A stretch of DNA of 64,000 nucleotides. Source: Siphonodentalium dalli (Eukaryota; Mollusca; Scaphopoda; Gadilida; Siphonodentaliidae). The DNA is taken from contig CP136062.1 in NCBI GenBank assembly GCA_032622095.1, positions 231,650,578-231,714,577 of the forward strand, in the 5' to 3' direction. The notes under the pieces are model-generated. The model was not told the origin of the DNA, did no database searches, and saw only the letters and a list, made by a program, of their open reading frames with translations. Shown piece by piece: positions 1-13,642 of the stretch; within the stretch, counting starts at the first letter, position 1, and each line of letters begins with the position of its first letter. A program made the position numbers and the translations under genes.

Positions 1-3000
1 TGGGATAATTATGGCATCTATACGCGTTGGGATACACCAGCCACGTCCCTGGGTGTGATGAGTTTTATTATATTACATGGGATAATTATGGCATCTATAC
101 GCGTTGGGATACACCAGACACGTCACTGGGTGTGATGAGTTTTATTATATTACATGGGATAATTATGGCGTCTATACGCGTTGGGATACACCAGACACGT
201 CCCTGGGTGTGATGAGTGTTATTATATTACATGGGATAATTATGGCATCTATACGCGTTGGGATACACCAGACACGTCCCTGGTGTGATGAGTGTTATTA
301 TATTACATGGGATAATTATGGCATCTATACGCGTTGGGATACACCAGACACGTCCCTGGGTGTGATGAGTTTTATTATATTACATGGGATAATTATGGCA
401 TCTATACGCGTTGGGATACACCAGACACGTCCCTGGGTGTGATGAGTTTTATTATATTACATGGGATAATTATGGCATATATACGCGTTGGGATACACCA
501 GACACGTCCCTGGGTGTGATGAGTGTTATTGTATTACATGGGATAATTATGGCATATATACGCGTTGGGATACACCAGATACGTCCCTGTGTGAGATGAG
601 TTTTATCGTATTACATGGGATAATTATGGCATCTATACGCGTTGGGATACACCAGACACGTCCCTGGGTGAGATGAGTTTTATCATATTACATGGGATAA
701 TTATGGCATCTATACGCGTTGGGATACACCAGACACGTCCCTGGGTGAGATGAGTTTTATCGTATTAGATGGGATAATTATGGCATCTATACGCGTTGGG
801 ATACACCAGATACGTCCCTGGGTGAGATCAGTTTTATCGTATTACATGGGATAATTATGGCATCTATACGCGTTGGGATACACCAGACACGTCCCTGGGT
901 GTGATGAGTTTTATTATATTACATAGGATAATTATGGCATCTATACGCGTTGGGATACACCAGACACGTCCCTGGGTGAGATGAGTGTTATTATATTACA
1001 TGGGATAATTATGGCGTCTATACGCGTTGGGATACACCAGACACGTCCCTGGGTGTGATGAGTGTTATTATATTACATGGGATAATTATGGCATCTATAC
1101 GCGTTGGGATACACCAGACACGTCCCTGGGTGTGATGAGTTTTATTATATTACATGGGATAATGATGGCATCTATACGCGTTGGGATACACCAGACACGT
1201 CTCTGGGTGTGATGAGTTTTATTATATTACATGGGATAATTATGGCGTCTATACGCGTTTGGATACACCAGACACGTCCCTGGGTGTGATGAGTGTTTTA
1301 TATTACATGGGATAATTATGGCGTCTATACGCGTTGGGATACACCAGACACGTCCCTGGGTGTGATGAGTGTTATTATATTACATGGGATAATTATGGCG
1401 TCTATACGCGTTGGGATACACCAGACACGTCCCTGGGTGTGATGAGTGTTATTATGTTACATGGGATAATTATGGCGTCTATACGCGTTGGGATACACCA
1501 GACACGTCCCTGGGTGTGATGAGTTTTATTATATTACATGGGATAATTATGGCGTCTATACGCGTTGGGATACACCAGACACGTCCCTGGGTGAGATGAG
1601 TTTTATTATATTACATGGGATAATTATGGCGTCTATACGCGTTTGGATACACCAGACACGTCCCTGGGTGTGATGAGTGTTATTATATTACATGGGATAA
1701 TTATGGCGTCTATGCGCGTTGGGATACACCAGACACGTCCCTGGATGTGATGAGTTTTATTATATTACATGGGATAATTATGGCATCTATACACGTTGGG
1801 ATACACCAGACACGTCCCTGGGTGTGATGAGTGTTATTATATTACATGGGATAATTATGGCGTCTATACGCGTTGGAATACACCAGACACGTCCCTGGGT
1901 GTGATGAGTGTTATTATATTACATGGGATAATTATGGCGTCTATACGCGTTGGGATACACCAGACACGTCCCTGGGAGAGATGAGTTTTATTATATTACA
2001 TGGGATAATTATGGCATCTATACGCGTTGGGATACACCAGACACGTCCCTGGATGTGATGAGTTTTATTATATTACATGGGATAATTATGGCATCTATAC
2101 GCGTTGGGATACACCAGACACGTCCCTGGATGTGATGAGTTTTATTATATTACATGGGATAATTATGGCATCTATACGCGTTGGGATACACCAGACACGT
2201 CCCTGGATGTGATGAGTTTTATTATATTACATGGGATAATTATGGCATCTATACGCGTTGGGATACACCAGACACGTCCCTGGATGTGATGAGTTTTATT
2301 ATATTACATGGGATAATTATGGCATCTATACGCGTTGGGATACACCAGACACGTCCCTGGATGTGATGAGTTTTATTATATTACATGGGATAATTATGGC
2401 ATCTATACGCGTTGGGATACACCAGACACGTCCCTGGGTGTGATGAGTGTTATTATATTACATGGGATAAGTATGGCATCTATACGCGTTGGGATACACC
2501 AGACACGTCCCTGGGTGTGATGAGTTTAATTATATTACATGGGATAATTATGGCATCTATACGCGTTGGGATACACCAGACACGTCCCTGTGTGTGATGA
2601 GTGTTATTATATTACATGGGATAATTATGGCATCTATACGCGTTGGGATACACCAGACACGTCCCTGGGTGAGATGAGTTTTATCGTATTACATGGGATA
2701 ATTATGGCATCTATACGCGTTGGGATACACCAGACACGTCCCTTGGTGAGATGAGTTTTATTATATTACATGGGATAATTATGGCATCTATACGCGTTGG
2801 GATACACCAGACACGTCCCTGGGTGTGATGAGTGTTATTGTATTACATGGGATAATTATGGCATCTATACGCGTTGGGATACACCAGACACGACCCTGGG
2901 TGTGATGAGTTTTATTATATTACATGGGATAATTATGGCATCTATACGCGTTGGGATACACCAGACACGTCCCTGGGTGTGATGAGTGTTATTATATTAC

Positions 3001-3847
3001 ATGGGATAATTATGGCATCTATACGCGTTGGGATACACCAGACACGTCCCTGGGTGTGATGAGTTTTATTATATTACATGGGATAATTAGGGCATCTATA
3101 CGCGTTGGGATACACCAGACACGTCCCTGGGTGTGATGAGTGTTATTATATTACATGGGATAATTATGGCATCTATACGCGTTGGGATACACCAGACACG
3201 TCCCTGGGTGTGATGAGTTTTATCATATTACATGGGATAATTATGGCATCTATACGCGTTGGGATACACCAGACACGTCCCTGGGTGTGATGAGTTTTAT
3301 TATATTACATGGGATAATTAGGGCATCTATACGCGTTGGGATACACCAGACACGTCCCTGGGTGTGATGAGTGTTATTGTATTACATGGAATAATTATGG
3401 CATCTATACGCGTTGGGATACACCAGACACGTCCCTGGGTGTGATGAGTTTTATTATATTACATGGGATAATTAGGGCATCTATACGCGTTGGGATACAC
3501 CAGACACGTCCCTGGGTGTGATGAGTGTTATTATATTACATGGGATAATTATGGCATCTATACGCGTTGGGATACACCAGACACGTCCCTGGGTGTGATG
3601 AGTGTTATTATATTACATGGGATAATTATGGCATATATACGCGTTGGGATACACCAGACACGTCCCTGGTGTGATGAGTGTTATTATATTACATGGGATA
3701 ATTATGGCATCTATACGCGTTGGGATACACCAGACACGTCCCTGGGTGTGATGGGTGTTATTATATTACATGGGATAATTATGGCATCTATACGCGTTGG
3801 GATACACCAGACACGTCCCTGGGTGTGATGAGTTTTATTATATTACA
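1..3847. repeat. Higher-order copy A of the 77-bp satellite
   Basis: This copy begins with the monomer carrying ccagccacg and runs through the same ordered series of variants as the next two copies. The series includes a cat-to-tat variant near 478, gagatcag near 832, cataggat near 923, a run of ctggatgtg monomers (about 2048-2358) and the gataagtatgg variant near 2467. Its length is about 50 monomers. Confidence 0.85.
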
Positions 3848-6800
3848 TGGGATAATTATGGCATCTATACGCGTTGGGATACACCAGCCACGTCCCTGGG
3901 TGTGATGAGTTTTATTATATTACATGGGATAATTATGGCATCTATACGCGTTGGGATACACCAGACACGTCACTGGGTGTGATGAGTTTTATTATATTAC
4001 ATGGGATAATTATGGCGTCTATACGCGTTGGGATACACCAGACACGTCCCTGGGTGTGATGAGTGTTATTATATTACATGGGATAATTATGGCATCTATA
4101 CGCGTTGGGATACACCAGACACGTCCCTGGTGTGATGAGTGTTATTATATTACATGGGATAATTATGGCATCTATACGCGTTGGGATACACCAGACACGT
4201 CCCTGGGTGTGATGAGTTTTATTATATTACATGGGATAATTATGGCATCTATACGCGTTGGGATACACCAGACACGTCCCTGGGTGTGATGAGTTTTATT
4301 ATATTACATGGGATAATTATGGCATATATACGCGTTGGGATACACCAGACACGTCCCTGGGTGTGATGAGTGTTATTGTATTACATGGGATAATTATGGC
4401 ATATATACGCGTTGGGATACACCAGATACGTCCCTGTGTGAGATGAGTTTTATCGTATTACATGGGATAATTATGGCATCTATACGCGTTGGGATACACC
4501 AGACACGTCCCTGGGTGAGATGAGTTTTATCATATTACATGGGATAATTATGGCATCTATACGCGTTGGGATACACCAGACACGTCCCTGGGTGAGATGA
4601 GTTTTATCGTATTAGATGGGATAATTATGGCATCTATACGCGTTGGGATACACCAGATACGTCCCTGGGTGAGATCAGTTTTATCGTATTACATGGGATA
4701 ATTATGGCATCTATACGCGTTGGGATACACCAGCCACGTCCCTGGGTGTGATGAGTGTTATTATATTACATGGGATAATTATGGCATATATACGCGTTGG
4801 GATACACCAGACACGTCCCTGGGTGTGATGAGTGTTATTATATTACATGGGATAATTATGGCGTCTATACGCGTTGGGATACACCAGACACGTCCCTGGG
4901 AGAGATGAGTTTTATTATATTACATGGGATAATTATGGCATCTATACGCGTTGGGATACACCAGACACGTCCCTGGATGTGATGAGTTTTATTATATTAC
5001 ATGGGATAATTATGGCATCTATACGCGTTGGGATACACCAGACACGTCCCTGGATGTGATGAGTTTTATTATATTACATGGGATAATTATGGCATCTATA
5101 CGCGTTGGGATACACCAGACACGTCCCTGGATGTGATGAGTTTTATTATATTACATGGGATAATTATGGCATCTATACGCGTTGGGATACACCAGACACG
5201 TCCCTGGGTGTGATGAGTGTTATTATATTACATGGGATAATTATGGCGTCTATACGCGTTGGGATACACCAGACACGTCCCTGGGTGTGATGAGTGTTAT
5301 TATATTACATGGGATAATTATGGCATCTATACGCGTTGGGATACACCAGACACGTCCCTGGGTGTGATGAGTGTTATTATATTACATGGGATAATTATGG
5401 CATCTATACGCGTTGGGATACACCAGACACGTCCCTGGATGTGATGAGTTTTATTATATTACATGGGATAATTATGGCATCTATACGCGTTGGGATACAC
5501 CAGACACGTCCCTGGATGTGATGAGTTTTATTATATTACATGGGATAATTATGGCATCTATACGCGTTGGGATACACCAGACACGTCCCTGGGTGTGATG
5601 AGTGTTATTATATTACATGGGATAAGTATGGCATCTATACGCGTTGGGATACACCAGACACGTCCCTGGGTGTGATGAGTTTAATTATATTACATGGGAT
5701 AATTATGGCATCTATACGCGTTGGGATACACCAGACACGTCCCTGTGTGTGATGAGTGTTATTATATTACATGGGATAATTATGGCATCTATACGCGTTG
5801 GGATACACCAGACACGTCCCTGGGTGAGATGAGTTTTATCGTATTACATGGGATAATTATGGCATCTATACGCGTTGGGATACACCAGACACGTCCCTTG
5901 GTGAGATGAGTTTTATTATATTACATGGGATAATTATGGCATCTATACGCGTTGGGATACACCAGACACGTCCCTGGGTGTGATGAGTGTTATTGTATTA
6001 CATGGGATAATTATGGCATCTATACGCGTTGGGATACACCAGACACGTCCCTGGGTGTGATGAGTTTTATTATATTACATGGGATAATTATGGCATCTAT
6101 ACGCGTTGGGATACACCAGACACGTCCCTGGGTGTGATGAGTGTTATTATATTACATGGGATAATTATGGCATCTATACGCGTTGGGATACACCAGACAC
6201 GTCCCTGGGTGTGATGAGTTTTATTATATTACATGGGATAATTAGGGCATCTATACGCGTTGGGATACACCAGACACGTCCCTGGGTGTGATGAGTGTTA
6301 TTATATTACATGGGATAATTATGGCATCTATACGCGTTGGGATACACCAGACACGTCCCTGGGTGTGATGAGTTTTATCATATTACATGGGATAATTATG
6401 GCATATATACGCGTTGGGATACACCAGACACGTCCCTGGGTGTGATGAGTGTTATTATATTACATGGGATAATTATGGCATCTATACGCGTTGGGATACA
6501 CCAGACACGTCCCTGGGTGTGATGAGTTTTATCATATTACATGGGATAATTATGGCATCTATACGCGTTGGGATACACCAGACACGTCCCTGGATGTGAT
6601 GAGTTTTATTATATTACATGGGATAATTATGGCATCTATACGCGTTGGGATACACCAGACACGTCCCTGGGTGTGATGAGTTTTATTATATTACATGGGA
6701 TAATTATGGCGTCTATACGCGTTGGGATACACCAGACACGTCCCTGGGTGTGATGAGTTTTATCATATTACATGGGATAATTATGGCATCTATACGCGTT

Positions 6801-7464
6801 GGGATACACCAGACACGTCCCTGGGTGAGATGAGTTTTATCATATTACATGGGATAATTATGTCATCTATACGCGTTGGGATACACCAGACACGTCCCTG
6901 GGTGTGATGAGTGTTATTATATTACATGGGATAATTATGGCATCTATACGCGTTGGGACACACCAGACACGTCCCTGGGTGTGATGAGTTTTATTATATT
7001 ACATGGGATAATTAGGGCATCTATACGCGTTGGGATACACCAGACACGTCCCTGGGTGTGATGAGTGTTATTGTATTACATGGGATAATTATGGCATCTA
7101 TACGCGTTGGGATACACCAGACACGTCCCTGGGTGTGATGAGTTTTATTATATTACATGGGATAATTAGGGCATCTATACGCGTTGGGATACACCAGACA
7201 CGTCCCTGGGTGTGATGAGTGTTATTATATTACATGGGATAATTATGGCATCTATACGCGTTGGGATACACCAGACACGTCCCTGGTGTGATGAGTGTTA
7301 TTATATTACATGGGATAATTATGGCATCTATACGCGTTGGGATACACCAGACACGTCCCTGGGTGTGATGGGTGTTATTATATTACATGGGATAATTATG
7401 GCATCTATACGCGTTGGGATACACCAGACACGTCCCTGGGTGTGATGAGTTTTATTATATTACA
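3848..7464. repeat. Higher-order copy B, with an internal loss of 12 monomers
   Basis: The ccagccacg monomer and its neighbours recur exactly 3847 bp after copy A. Just after the gagatcag marker (near 4672) the copy skips to a monomer matching position ~1810 of copy A. The offset to copy A falls from 3847 to 2924, a loss of about 923 bp or 12 monomers. The ctggatgtg run is rearranged, being split by three other monomers, and the 3' half contains extra monomers relative to A (about 6337-6860). Confidence 0.8.
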
Positions 7465-10406
7465 TGGGATAATTATGGCATCTATACGCGTTGGGATACA
7501 CCAGCCACGTCCCTGGGTGTGATGAGTTTTATTATATTACATGGGATAATTATGGCATCTATACGCGTTGGGATACACCAGACACGTCACTGGGTGTGAT
7601 GAGTTTTATTATATTACATGGGATAATTATGGCGTCTATACGCGTTGGGATACACCAGACACGTCCCTGGGTGTGATGAGTGTTATTATATTACATGGGA
7701 TAATTATGGCATCTATACGCGTTGGGATACACCAGACACGTCCCTGGTGTGATGAGTGTTATTATATTACATGGGATAATTATGGCATCTATACGCGTTG
7801 GGATACACCAGACACGTCCCTGGGTGTGATGAGTTTTATTATATTACATGGGATAATTATGGCATCTATACGCGTTGGGATACACCAGACACGTCCCTGG
7901 GTGTGATGAGTTTTATTATATTACATGGGATAATTATGGCATATATACGCGTTGGGATACACCAGACACGTCCCTGGGTGTGATGAGTGTTATTGTATTA
8001 CATGGGATAATTATGGCATATATACGCGTTGGGATACACCAGATACGTCCCTGTGTGAGATGAGTTTTATCGTATTACATGGGATAATTATGGCATCTAT
8101 ACGCGTTGGGATACACCAGACACGTCCCTGGGTGAGATGAGTTTTATCATATTACATGGGATAATTATGGCATCTATACGCGTTGGGATACACCAGACAC
8201 GTCCCTGGGTGAGATGAGTTTTATCGTATTAGATGGGATAATTATGGCATCTATACGCGTTGGGATACACCAGATACGTCCCTGGGTGAGATCAGTTTTA
8301 TCGTATTACATGGGATAATTATGGCATCTATACGCGTTGGGATACACCAGACACGTCCCTGGGTGTGATGAGTTTTATTATATTACATAGGATAATTATG
8401 GCATCTATACGCGTTGGGATACACCAGACACGTCCCTGGGTGAGATGAGTGTTATTATATTACATGGGATAATTATGGCGTCTATACGCGTTGGGATACA
8501 CCAGACACGTCCCTGGGTGTGATGAGTGTTATTATATTACATGGGATAATTATGGCATCTATACGCGTTGGGATACACCAGACACGTCCCTGGGTGTGAT
8601 GAGTTTTATTATATTACATGGGATAATGATGGCATCTATACGCGTTGGGATACACCAGACACGTCTCTGGGTGTGATGAGTTTTATTATATTACATGGGA
8701 TAATTATGGCGTCTATACGCGTTTGGATACACCAGACACGTCCCTGGGTGTGATGAGTGTTTTATATTACATGGGATAATTATGGCGTCTATACGCGTTG
8801 GGATACACCAGACACGTCCCTGGGTGTGATGAGTGTTATTATATTACATGGGATAATTATGGCGTCTATACGCGTTGGGATACACCAGACACGTCCCTGG
8901 GTGTGATGAGTGTTATTATATTACATGGGATAATTATGGCGTCTATACGCGTTGGGATACACCAGACACGTCCCTGGGTGTGATGAGTTTTATTATATTA
9001 CATGGGATAATTATGGCGTCTATACGCGTTGGGATACACCAGACACGTCCCTGGGTGAGATGAGTTTTATTATATTACATGGGATAATTATGGCGTCTAT
9101 ACGCGTTTGGATACACCAGACACGTCCCTGGGTGTGATGAGTGTTATTATATTACATGGGATAATTATGGCGTCTATGCGCGTTGGGATACACCAGACAC
9201 GTCCCTGGATGTGATGAGTTTTATTATATTACATGGGATAATTATGGCATCTATACACGTTGGGATACACCAGACACGTCCCTGGGTGTGATGAGTGTTA
9301 TTATATTACATGGGATAATTATGGCGTCTATACGCGTTGGGATACACCAGACACGTCCCTGGGTGTGATGAGTGTTATTATATTACATGGGATAATTATG
9401 GCGTCTATACGCGTTGGGATACACCAGACACGTCCCTGGGAGAGATGAGTTTTATTATATTACATGGGATAATTATGGCATCTATACGCGTTGGGATACA
9501 CCAGACACGTCCCTGGATGTGATGAGTTTTATTATATTACATGGGATAATTATGGCATCTATACGCGTTGGGATACACCAGACACGTCCCTGGGTGTAAT
9601 GAGTTTTATTATATTACATGGGATAATTATGGCATCTATACGCGTTGGGATACACCAGACACGTCCCTGGGTGAGATGAGTTTTATTATATTACATGGGA
9701 TAATTATGGCATCTATACGCGTTGGGATACACCAGACACGTCCCTGGGTGTGATGAGTTTTATTATATTACATGGGATAATTATGGCATCTATACGCGTT
9801 GGGATACACCAGACACGTCCCTGGATGTGATGAGTTTTATTATATTACATGGGATAATTATGGCATCTATACGCGTTGGGATACACCAGACACGTCCCTG
9901 GATGTGATGAGTTTTATTATATTACATGGGATAATTATGGCATCTATACGCGTTGGGATACACCAGACACGTCCCTGGATGTGATGAGTTTTATTATATT
10001 ACATGGGATAATTATGGCATCTATACGCGTTGGGATACACCAGACACGTCCCTGGATGTGATGAGTTTTATTATATTACATGGGATAATTATGGCATCTA
10101 TACGCGTTGGGATACACCAGACACGTCCCTGGGTGTGATGAGTGTTATTATATTACATGGGATAAGTATGGCATCTATACGCGTTGGGATACACCAGACA
10201 CGTCCCTGGGTGTGATGAGTTTAATTATATTACATGGGATAATTATGGCATCTATACGCGTTGGGATACACCAGACACGTCCCTGTGTGTGATGAGTGTT
10301 ATTATATTACATGGGATAATTATGGCATCTATACGCGTTGGGATACACCAGACACGTCTCTGGATGTGATGAGTTTTATTATATTACATGGGATAATTAT
10401 GGCATC
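7465..10406. repeat. Higher-order copy C, truncated at the array end
   Basis: This copy is offset by 7464 bp from copy A and nearly identical to it for the first ~2 kb. The few differences seen include attatgtta near 1450 versus attatatta near 8914, and ggaata near 1874 versus gggata near 9338. The array ends soon after the gataagtatgg marker monomer (near 10162), so about one quarter of the higher-order unit is missing. Confidence 0.8.
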
Positions 10407-10682
10407 GTTAAGTGTTGGAAGACACGAGCATAACACTACCATTCGGAATCGAACTCGACGAAACCATACGATAATTAACATTCTTAGCTGTCAATAGAAT
10501 TGCAGAGCCTGTTATTGGAATGGACAATCTGTCAACATCGGGCACGCCTTAATAAGTATCGCATGTGTCTACTGGGTCATATCCGATCATAATTGACCGA
10601 ACACGTCCTAATTCACCAGATAGAATCCCGATAATAGCTTCCCTGGTTATTTAGTTATTGGTTTTACGACGAGAAGACGACA
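10407..10682. other. Non-repetitive flank of the satellite
   Basis: Nothing recognisable is seen here: no long open frame and no repeat of the neighbouring satellite. Confidence 0.4.
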
Positions 10683-10845
10683 GCTTAACGGGAGCTGCGC
10701 TGGTGCAGCATCAAATATCATGTGGCATTGCATTATCTTATATATGGGAGTCTCCCATAGGGGCCTCGCATATATAAGATAATGCACAGGCTTACAACGT
10801 CAATGTAAATATTGTTAGGACAATGCATTATCGCCTATCGTAACA
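10683..10845. mobile_element. Decayed TTAA-type MITE with palindromic core
   Basis: The left end reads cttaacgggagctgcgctgg, matching in inverted form the element end at 21155-21204 (which finishes AAAGGGTTAA) and the degenerate end near 30875. Inside is the imperfect palindrome gcattatcttatatatggga / gcatatataagataatgc, a variant of the core shared by many elements in this window. Assignment to a piggyBac-type (TTAA-target) family rests on the terminal motif of the related copy. Confidence 0.55.
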
Positions 10846-10855
10846 TCTAGTCATC

Positions 10856-10983
10856 TTTAAGGGGGTGGCAGTAAGACAGTCTAGCCTGACTATGCCACCC
10901 ATCGAATATACAATACAATATTTGTAAAATGTATTATGTATTATTATGTGTATATTGAAATAAAATATCCTATCCTATCCTTA
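10856..10983 (+). mobile_element. 5'-truncated LINE, 3' tail only
   Basis: A short 3'-UTR-like segment contains the hairpin-forming gggtggcag / ctatgccaccc and ends in a simple repeat (taaaatatcctatcctatcc). Short terminal repeats of this kind close many non-LTR retrotransposons. No coding part remains. Confidence 0.5.
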
Positions 10984-11260
10984 TCTGACTTCTCGTTCGT
11001 GAATTTTCCAAAAATATAAATTTAGAGCAATCAATTTGAAGGAAACATTCATTATACCTTATAACCAATATATGATATAGTACTGTAATAAAAACTCTTT
11101 AACCTCACAATATAAGAGATATGTTCGAATTATGAAAAAAGTGGTTATTTTTCCCTTCAAAGTGATTGTTATAAATTGAGATTGTTTTGAAAATTCACGA
11201 ATGGCATAACAATAACCAACAAGAGGTGTGATTCGGCATGTCCTTCGTGTAAGAATATAC

Positions 11261-11480
11261 TAACCCTAACTCTAACCATAATCCTAGCCCTAACCCTTGC
11301 CCTAACCCTAACACTAGCCCTGGCCCTAACCCTAACACTATCCCCAACCCTAATCCTAACCATAACCCTAACTCTAACCATAACCCTAGCCATAACCCTA
11401 ACCCTAACCCTAGCCATAACCATTTCCCTAACCCTAACACTTAGTCTAGCCATGACCCTAACCCTAATCCTAACCATAAC
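11261..11480. repeat. Degenerate interstitial telomeric tract (CCCTAA)n
   Basis: About 220 bp of ccctaa units on the plus strand, with many one-base variants (ccctag, actctaac, ccataac). The tract is bounded by 16-bp imperfect inverted repeats: cttcgtgtaagaatat at 11243-11258 and gtattcttacatgaag at 11515-11530. The Arg/Val-rich and Leu/Gly-rich open frames on the minus strand are simply translations of the repeat. Confidence 0.9.
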
Positions 11481-11672
11481 ACATATGGAGAATGGAGGGG
11501 GTGCGTGGTTTCGTGTATTCTTACATGAAGAATATACCCGATTCCATGAAATCAGATATACTTCCATGGTATCGACATCCAATGTGTTTACTGTCTACAT
11601 AGATGTGTTCATTTTCATTTGAAGTGAAAATGTTGCTTCGTGTCATGGTAAGTGACTGATGATTGTGGCGTT

Positions 11673-11740
11673 GTTTTTCACCTGGTTTTCACCTGGTTTT
11701 CACCTGGTATAGCCTGGTTTTCACCTGGTATAGCCTGGAA
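11673..11740. repeat. Short minisatellite, 11-bp unit
   Basis: Four copies of ttttcacctgg, two of them followed by tatagcctgg. Confidence 0.85.
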
Positions 11741-11912
11741 TGCTGACAAAGGCTATGTTTGGAGTAGCCGCTACTATCTGTTTACGGTATAGATATTAAA
11801 TTGAAAATCGTAATTGACTCATCAACTCCTAGTAATATGCTGATTTGGAGGCCCTATTAGGGACATAATCCAGAAATAGACATAGAAAAGTAAATTTGCC
11901 TGACCGAGTTCT

Positions 11913-13330
11913 GATTCTTATCAGAGCAATCTGACCAGGTTGCGATCCCCGGTCCGCTATCATGATATACAAGTACGCCACATCTAGGCTACATACCTCC
12001 CTATTACTATCAGAATACCCTAACCAGGTTGCGATCCCCGGTCCACTAGCACGAGAGACCAGTACGCTATCTCTCGCATTAATATCAGAATACCATGACC
12101 AGGTTGCGATCCCCGGTCCGCTATGATAGACCAGTACGCCACATCTCGGCTACCGACTTCCCTATTGCTATCAGAATACCCTAACCATGTTGCGATCGTC
12201 GGTCCACTAGCACGAGAGACCAGTACGCTATCTCTCGCATTGATATCAGAATACCACGACCAGGTTGCGATCCCCGGGCCGCTATGATAGACCAGTACGC
12301 CACCTGTCGGCTACCGACTTCCCCATTAATATCAGAATACCATGATCAGGTTGCGATCCCCGGTCCACTATCACGAGAGACCAGTATGCTATCTCTCGCA
12401 TTAATATCAGAATATCATGACCAGGTTGCGATCCCCGGTCCGCTATGATAGACCAGTACGCCACATCTCGGCTACCGACTTCCCTATTGCTATCAGAATA
12501 CCCTAACCATGTTGCGATCGCCGGTCCACTAGCACGAGAGACCAGTACGCTATCTCTCGCATTGATATCAGAATACCACGACCAGGTTGCGATCCCCTGG
12601 CCGCTATGATAGACCAGTACGCCACCTGTCGGCTACCGACTTCCCCATTACTATTAGAATACCCTCACCGGCATGTTGCGATCGCCGGTCCACTAGCACA
12701 AGAGACCAGTATGCTACCTCTCGCATTAATGTCAGAATACCATGACCAGGTTTCGATCACCGGTCCGCAATGATAGACCAGTACGCCACATCTCGGCTAC
12801 CGACTTCCCTAATGCTATAAGAATACCCTAACCATGTTGCGATCGCCGGTCCACTAGCACGAGAGACCAGTACGCTATCTCTCGCATTGATATCAGAATA
12901 CCACGACCAGGTTGCGATCCCCGGGCCGCTATGATAGACCAGTACGCCACCTGTCGGCTACCGACTTCCCCATTACTATCAGAATACCCTCACCGGCATG
13001 TTGCGATCGCCGGTCCACTAGCACGAGAGACCAGTATGCTACCTCTCGCATTAATATCATAATACCATGACCAGGTTTCGATCACCGGTCCGCAATGATA
13101 GACCAGTACGCCAACTCTCGGCTACCGACTTCCCTATTGCTATAAGAATACCCTAACCATGTTGCGATCGCCGGTCCGCTAGCACGAGAGACCAGTACGC
13201 TGCCTCTATAGGCTACCGACTTCCCCATTAATGTCAGAATACCCTACCAGGTTGCGATCCCCGGTCCACTAGCATCATAGCATGGTAAACCAGTACGTTA
13301 CCTCTCGGCTACCGACATCCAGATTAATAT
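11913..13330. repeat. Dimeric satellite: alternating 86-90 bp and 75 bp monomers, ~325-bp higher-order period
   Basis: The motif gttgcgat (or gtttcgat) recurs at 11939, 12028, 12103, 12189, 12264, 12350, 12425, 12511, 12586, 12675, 12750, 12836, 12911, 13000, 13075, 13161 and 13251. Spacings alternate between 86-90 and 75 bp, so the basic unit is a 161-164 bp dimer. Marker variants (ctaaccatgttgcg at 12180, 12504, 12830 and 13155; caccggcatgttgcg at 12665 and 12990) repeat every ~325 bp, giving a four-monomer higher-order unit. Confidence 0.92.
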
Positions 13331-13334
13331 AAGG

Positions 13335-13642
13335 TTTCCTACGATCGATTGGCGATTGATGTACACGATAAGAACACGAGGAAGTAATCCGTAGTCACGT
13401 GAATGTGAGGACACCGGTACGCAGGCAGACTGTCGTCTGCAGAGAAAGGTCACAAACGAGCGGTTACTAGTCTATACATATGACACGAGCCTACGTCCCC
13501 AATAATATCAGTTTTTCTGTCACGATCAATTGGAACACGAGGAAGTAATCCGTAGTCACGTGACTGCCATGACATCCGGACGTAGGCAGACTGTCGTCTG
13601 CGAAGAAAAGTCACAAACTAGCGGTTACTAGTTTATATATAC
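13335..13642. repeat. Two-copy 161-bp direct repeat
   Basis: The motif acacgaggaagtaatccgta occurs near 13373 and 13534 (period 161), and both copies share gcagactgtcgtctgc and agcggttactagt. The period equals the dimer length of the satellite just upstream, and the joint (aatatcag...cacgatcaattgg) resembles that satellite's (aatatcagaatacca). This may therefore be an older, diverged part of the same array; that link is an inference. Confidence 0.75.

Larger units (their letters stand above)
1..10406. repeat. 77-bp satellite array, about 135 monomers, open at the left edge
   Basis: The whole stretch is a head-to-tail 77-bp monomer that begins tgggataattatggc, carries the MluI palindrome acgcgt and ends in attatattaca. 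A few monomers are 76 bp (one G lost in the CCTGGG run, near 281, 3668, 4128, 7284 and 7746) or about 75 bp (near 1290 and 8757). Diagnostic variants recur in the same order, which shows a higher-order structure. 77 is not a multiple of three and every frame reaches a stop within about 2.5 monomers, so the many 61-62 residue open frames here are by-products and not genes. The array stops abruptly at 10406, where sequence unrelated to the monomer begins. Confidence 0.97.

Noticed and set aside
1-10406. CENP-B-like box near cgcgttgggat
   Set aside because: The essential spaced residues of the CENP-B box consensus are not present.
1-10497. Dozens of overlapping 61-112 residue open frames
   Set aside because: They are phase copies of a 77-bp noncoding repeat; each frame hits a stop once per cycle, and the longer ones arise from single-base deletions in a monomer.
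11169-11582. 137-residue Arg/Val-rich and 81-residue Leu/Gly-rich minus-strand frames
   Set aside because: Direct translations of the degenerate telomeric repeat.
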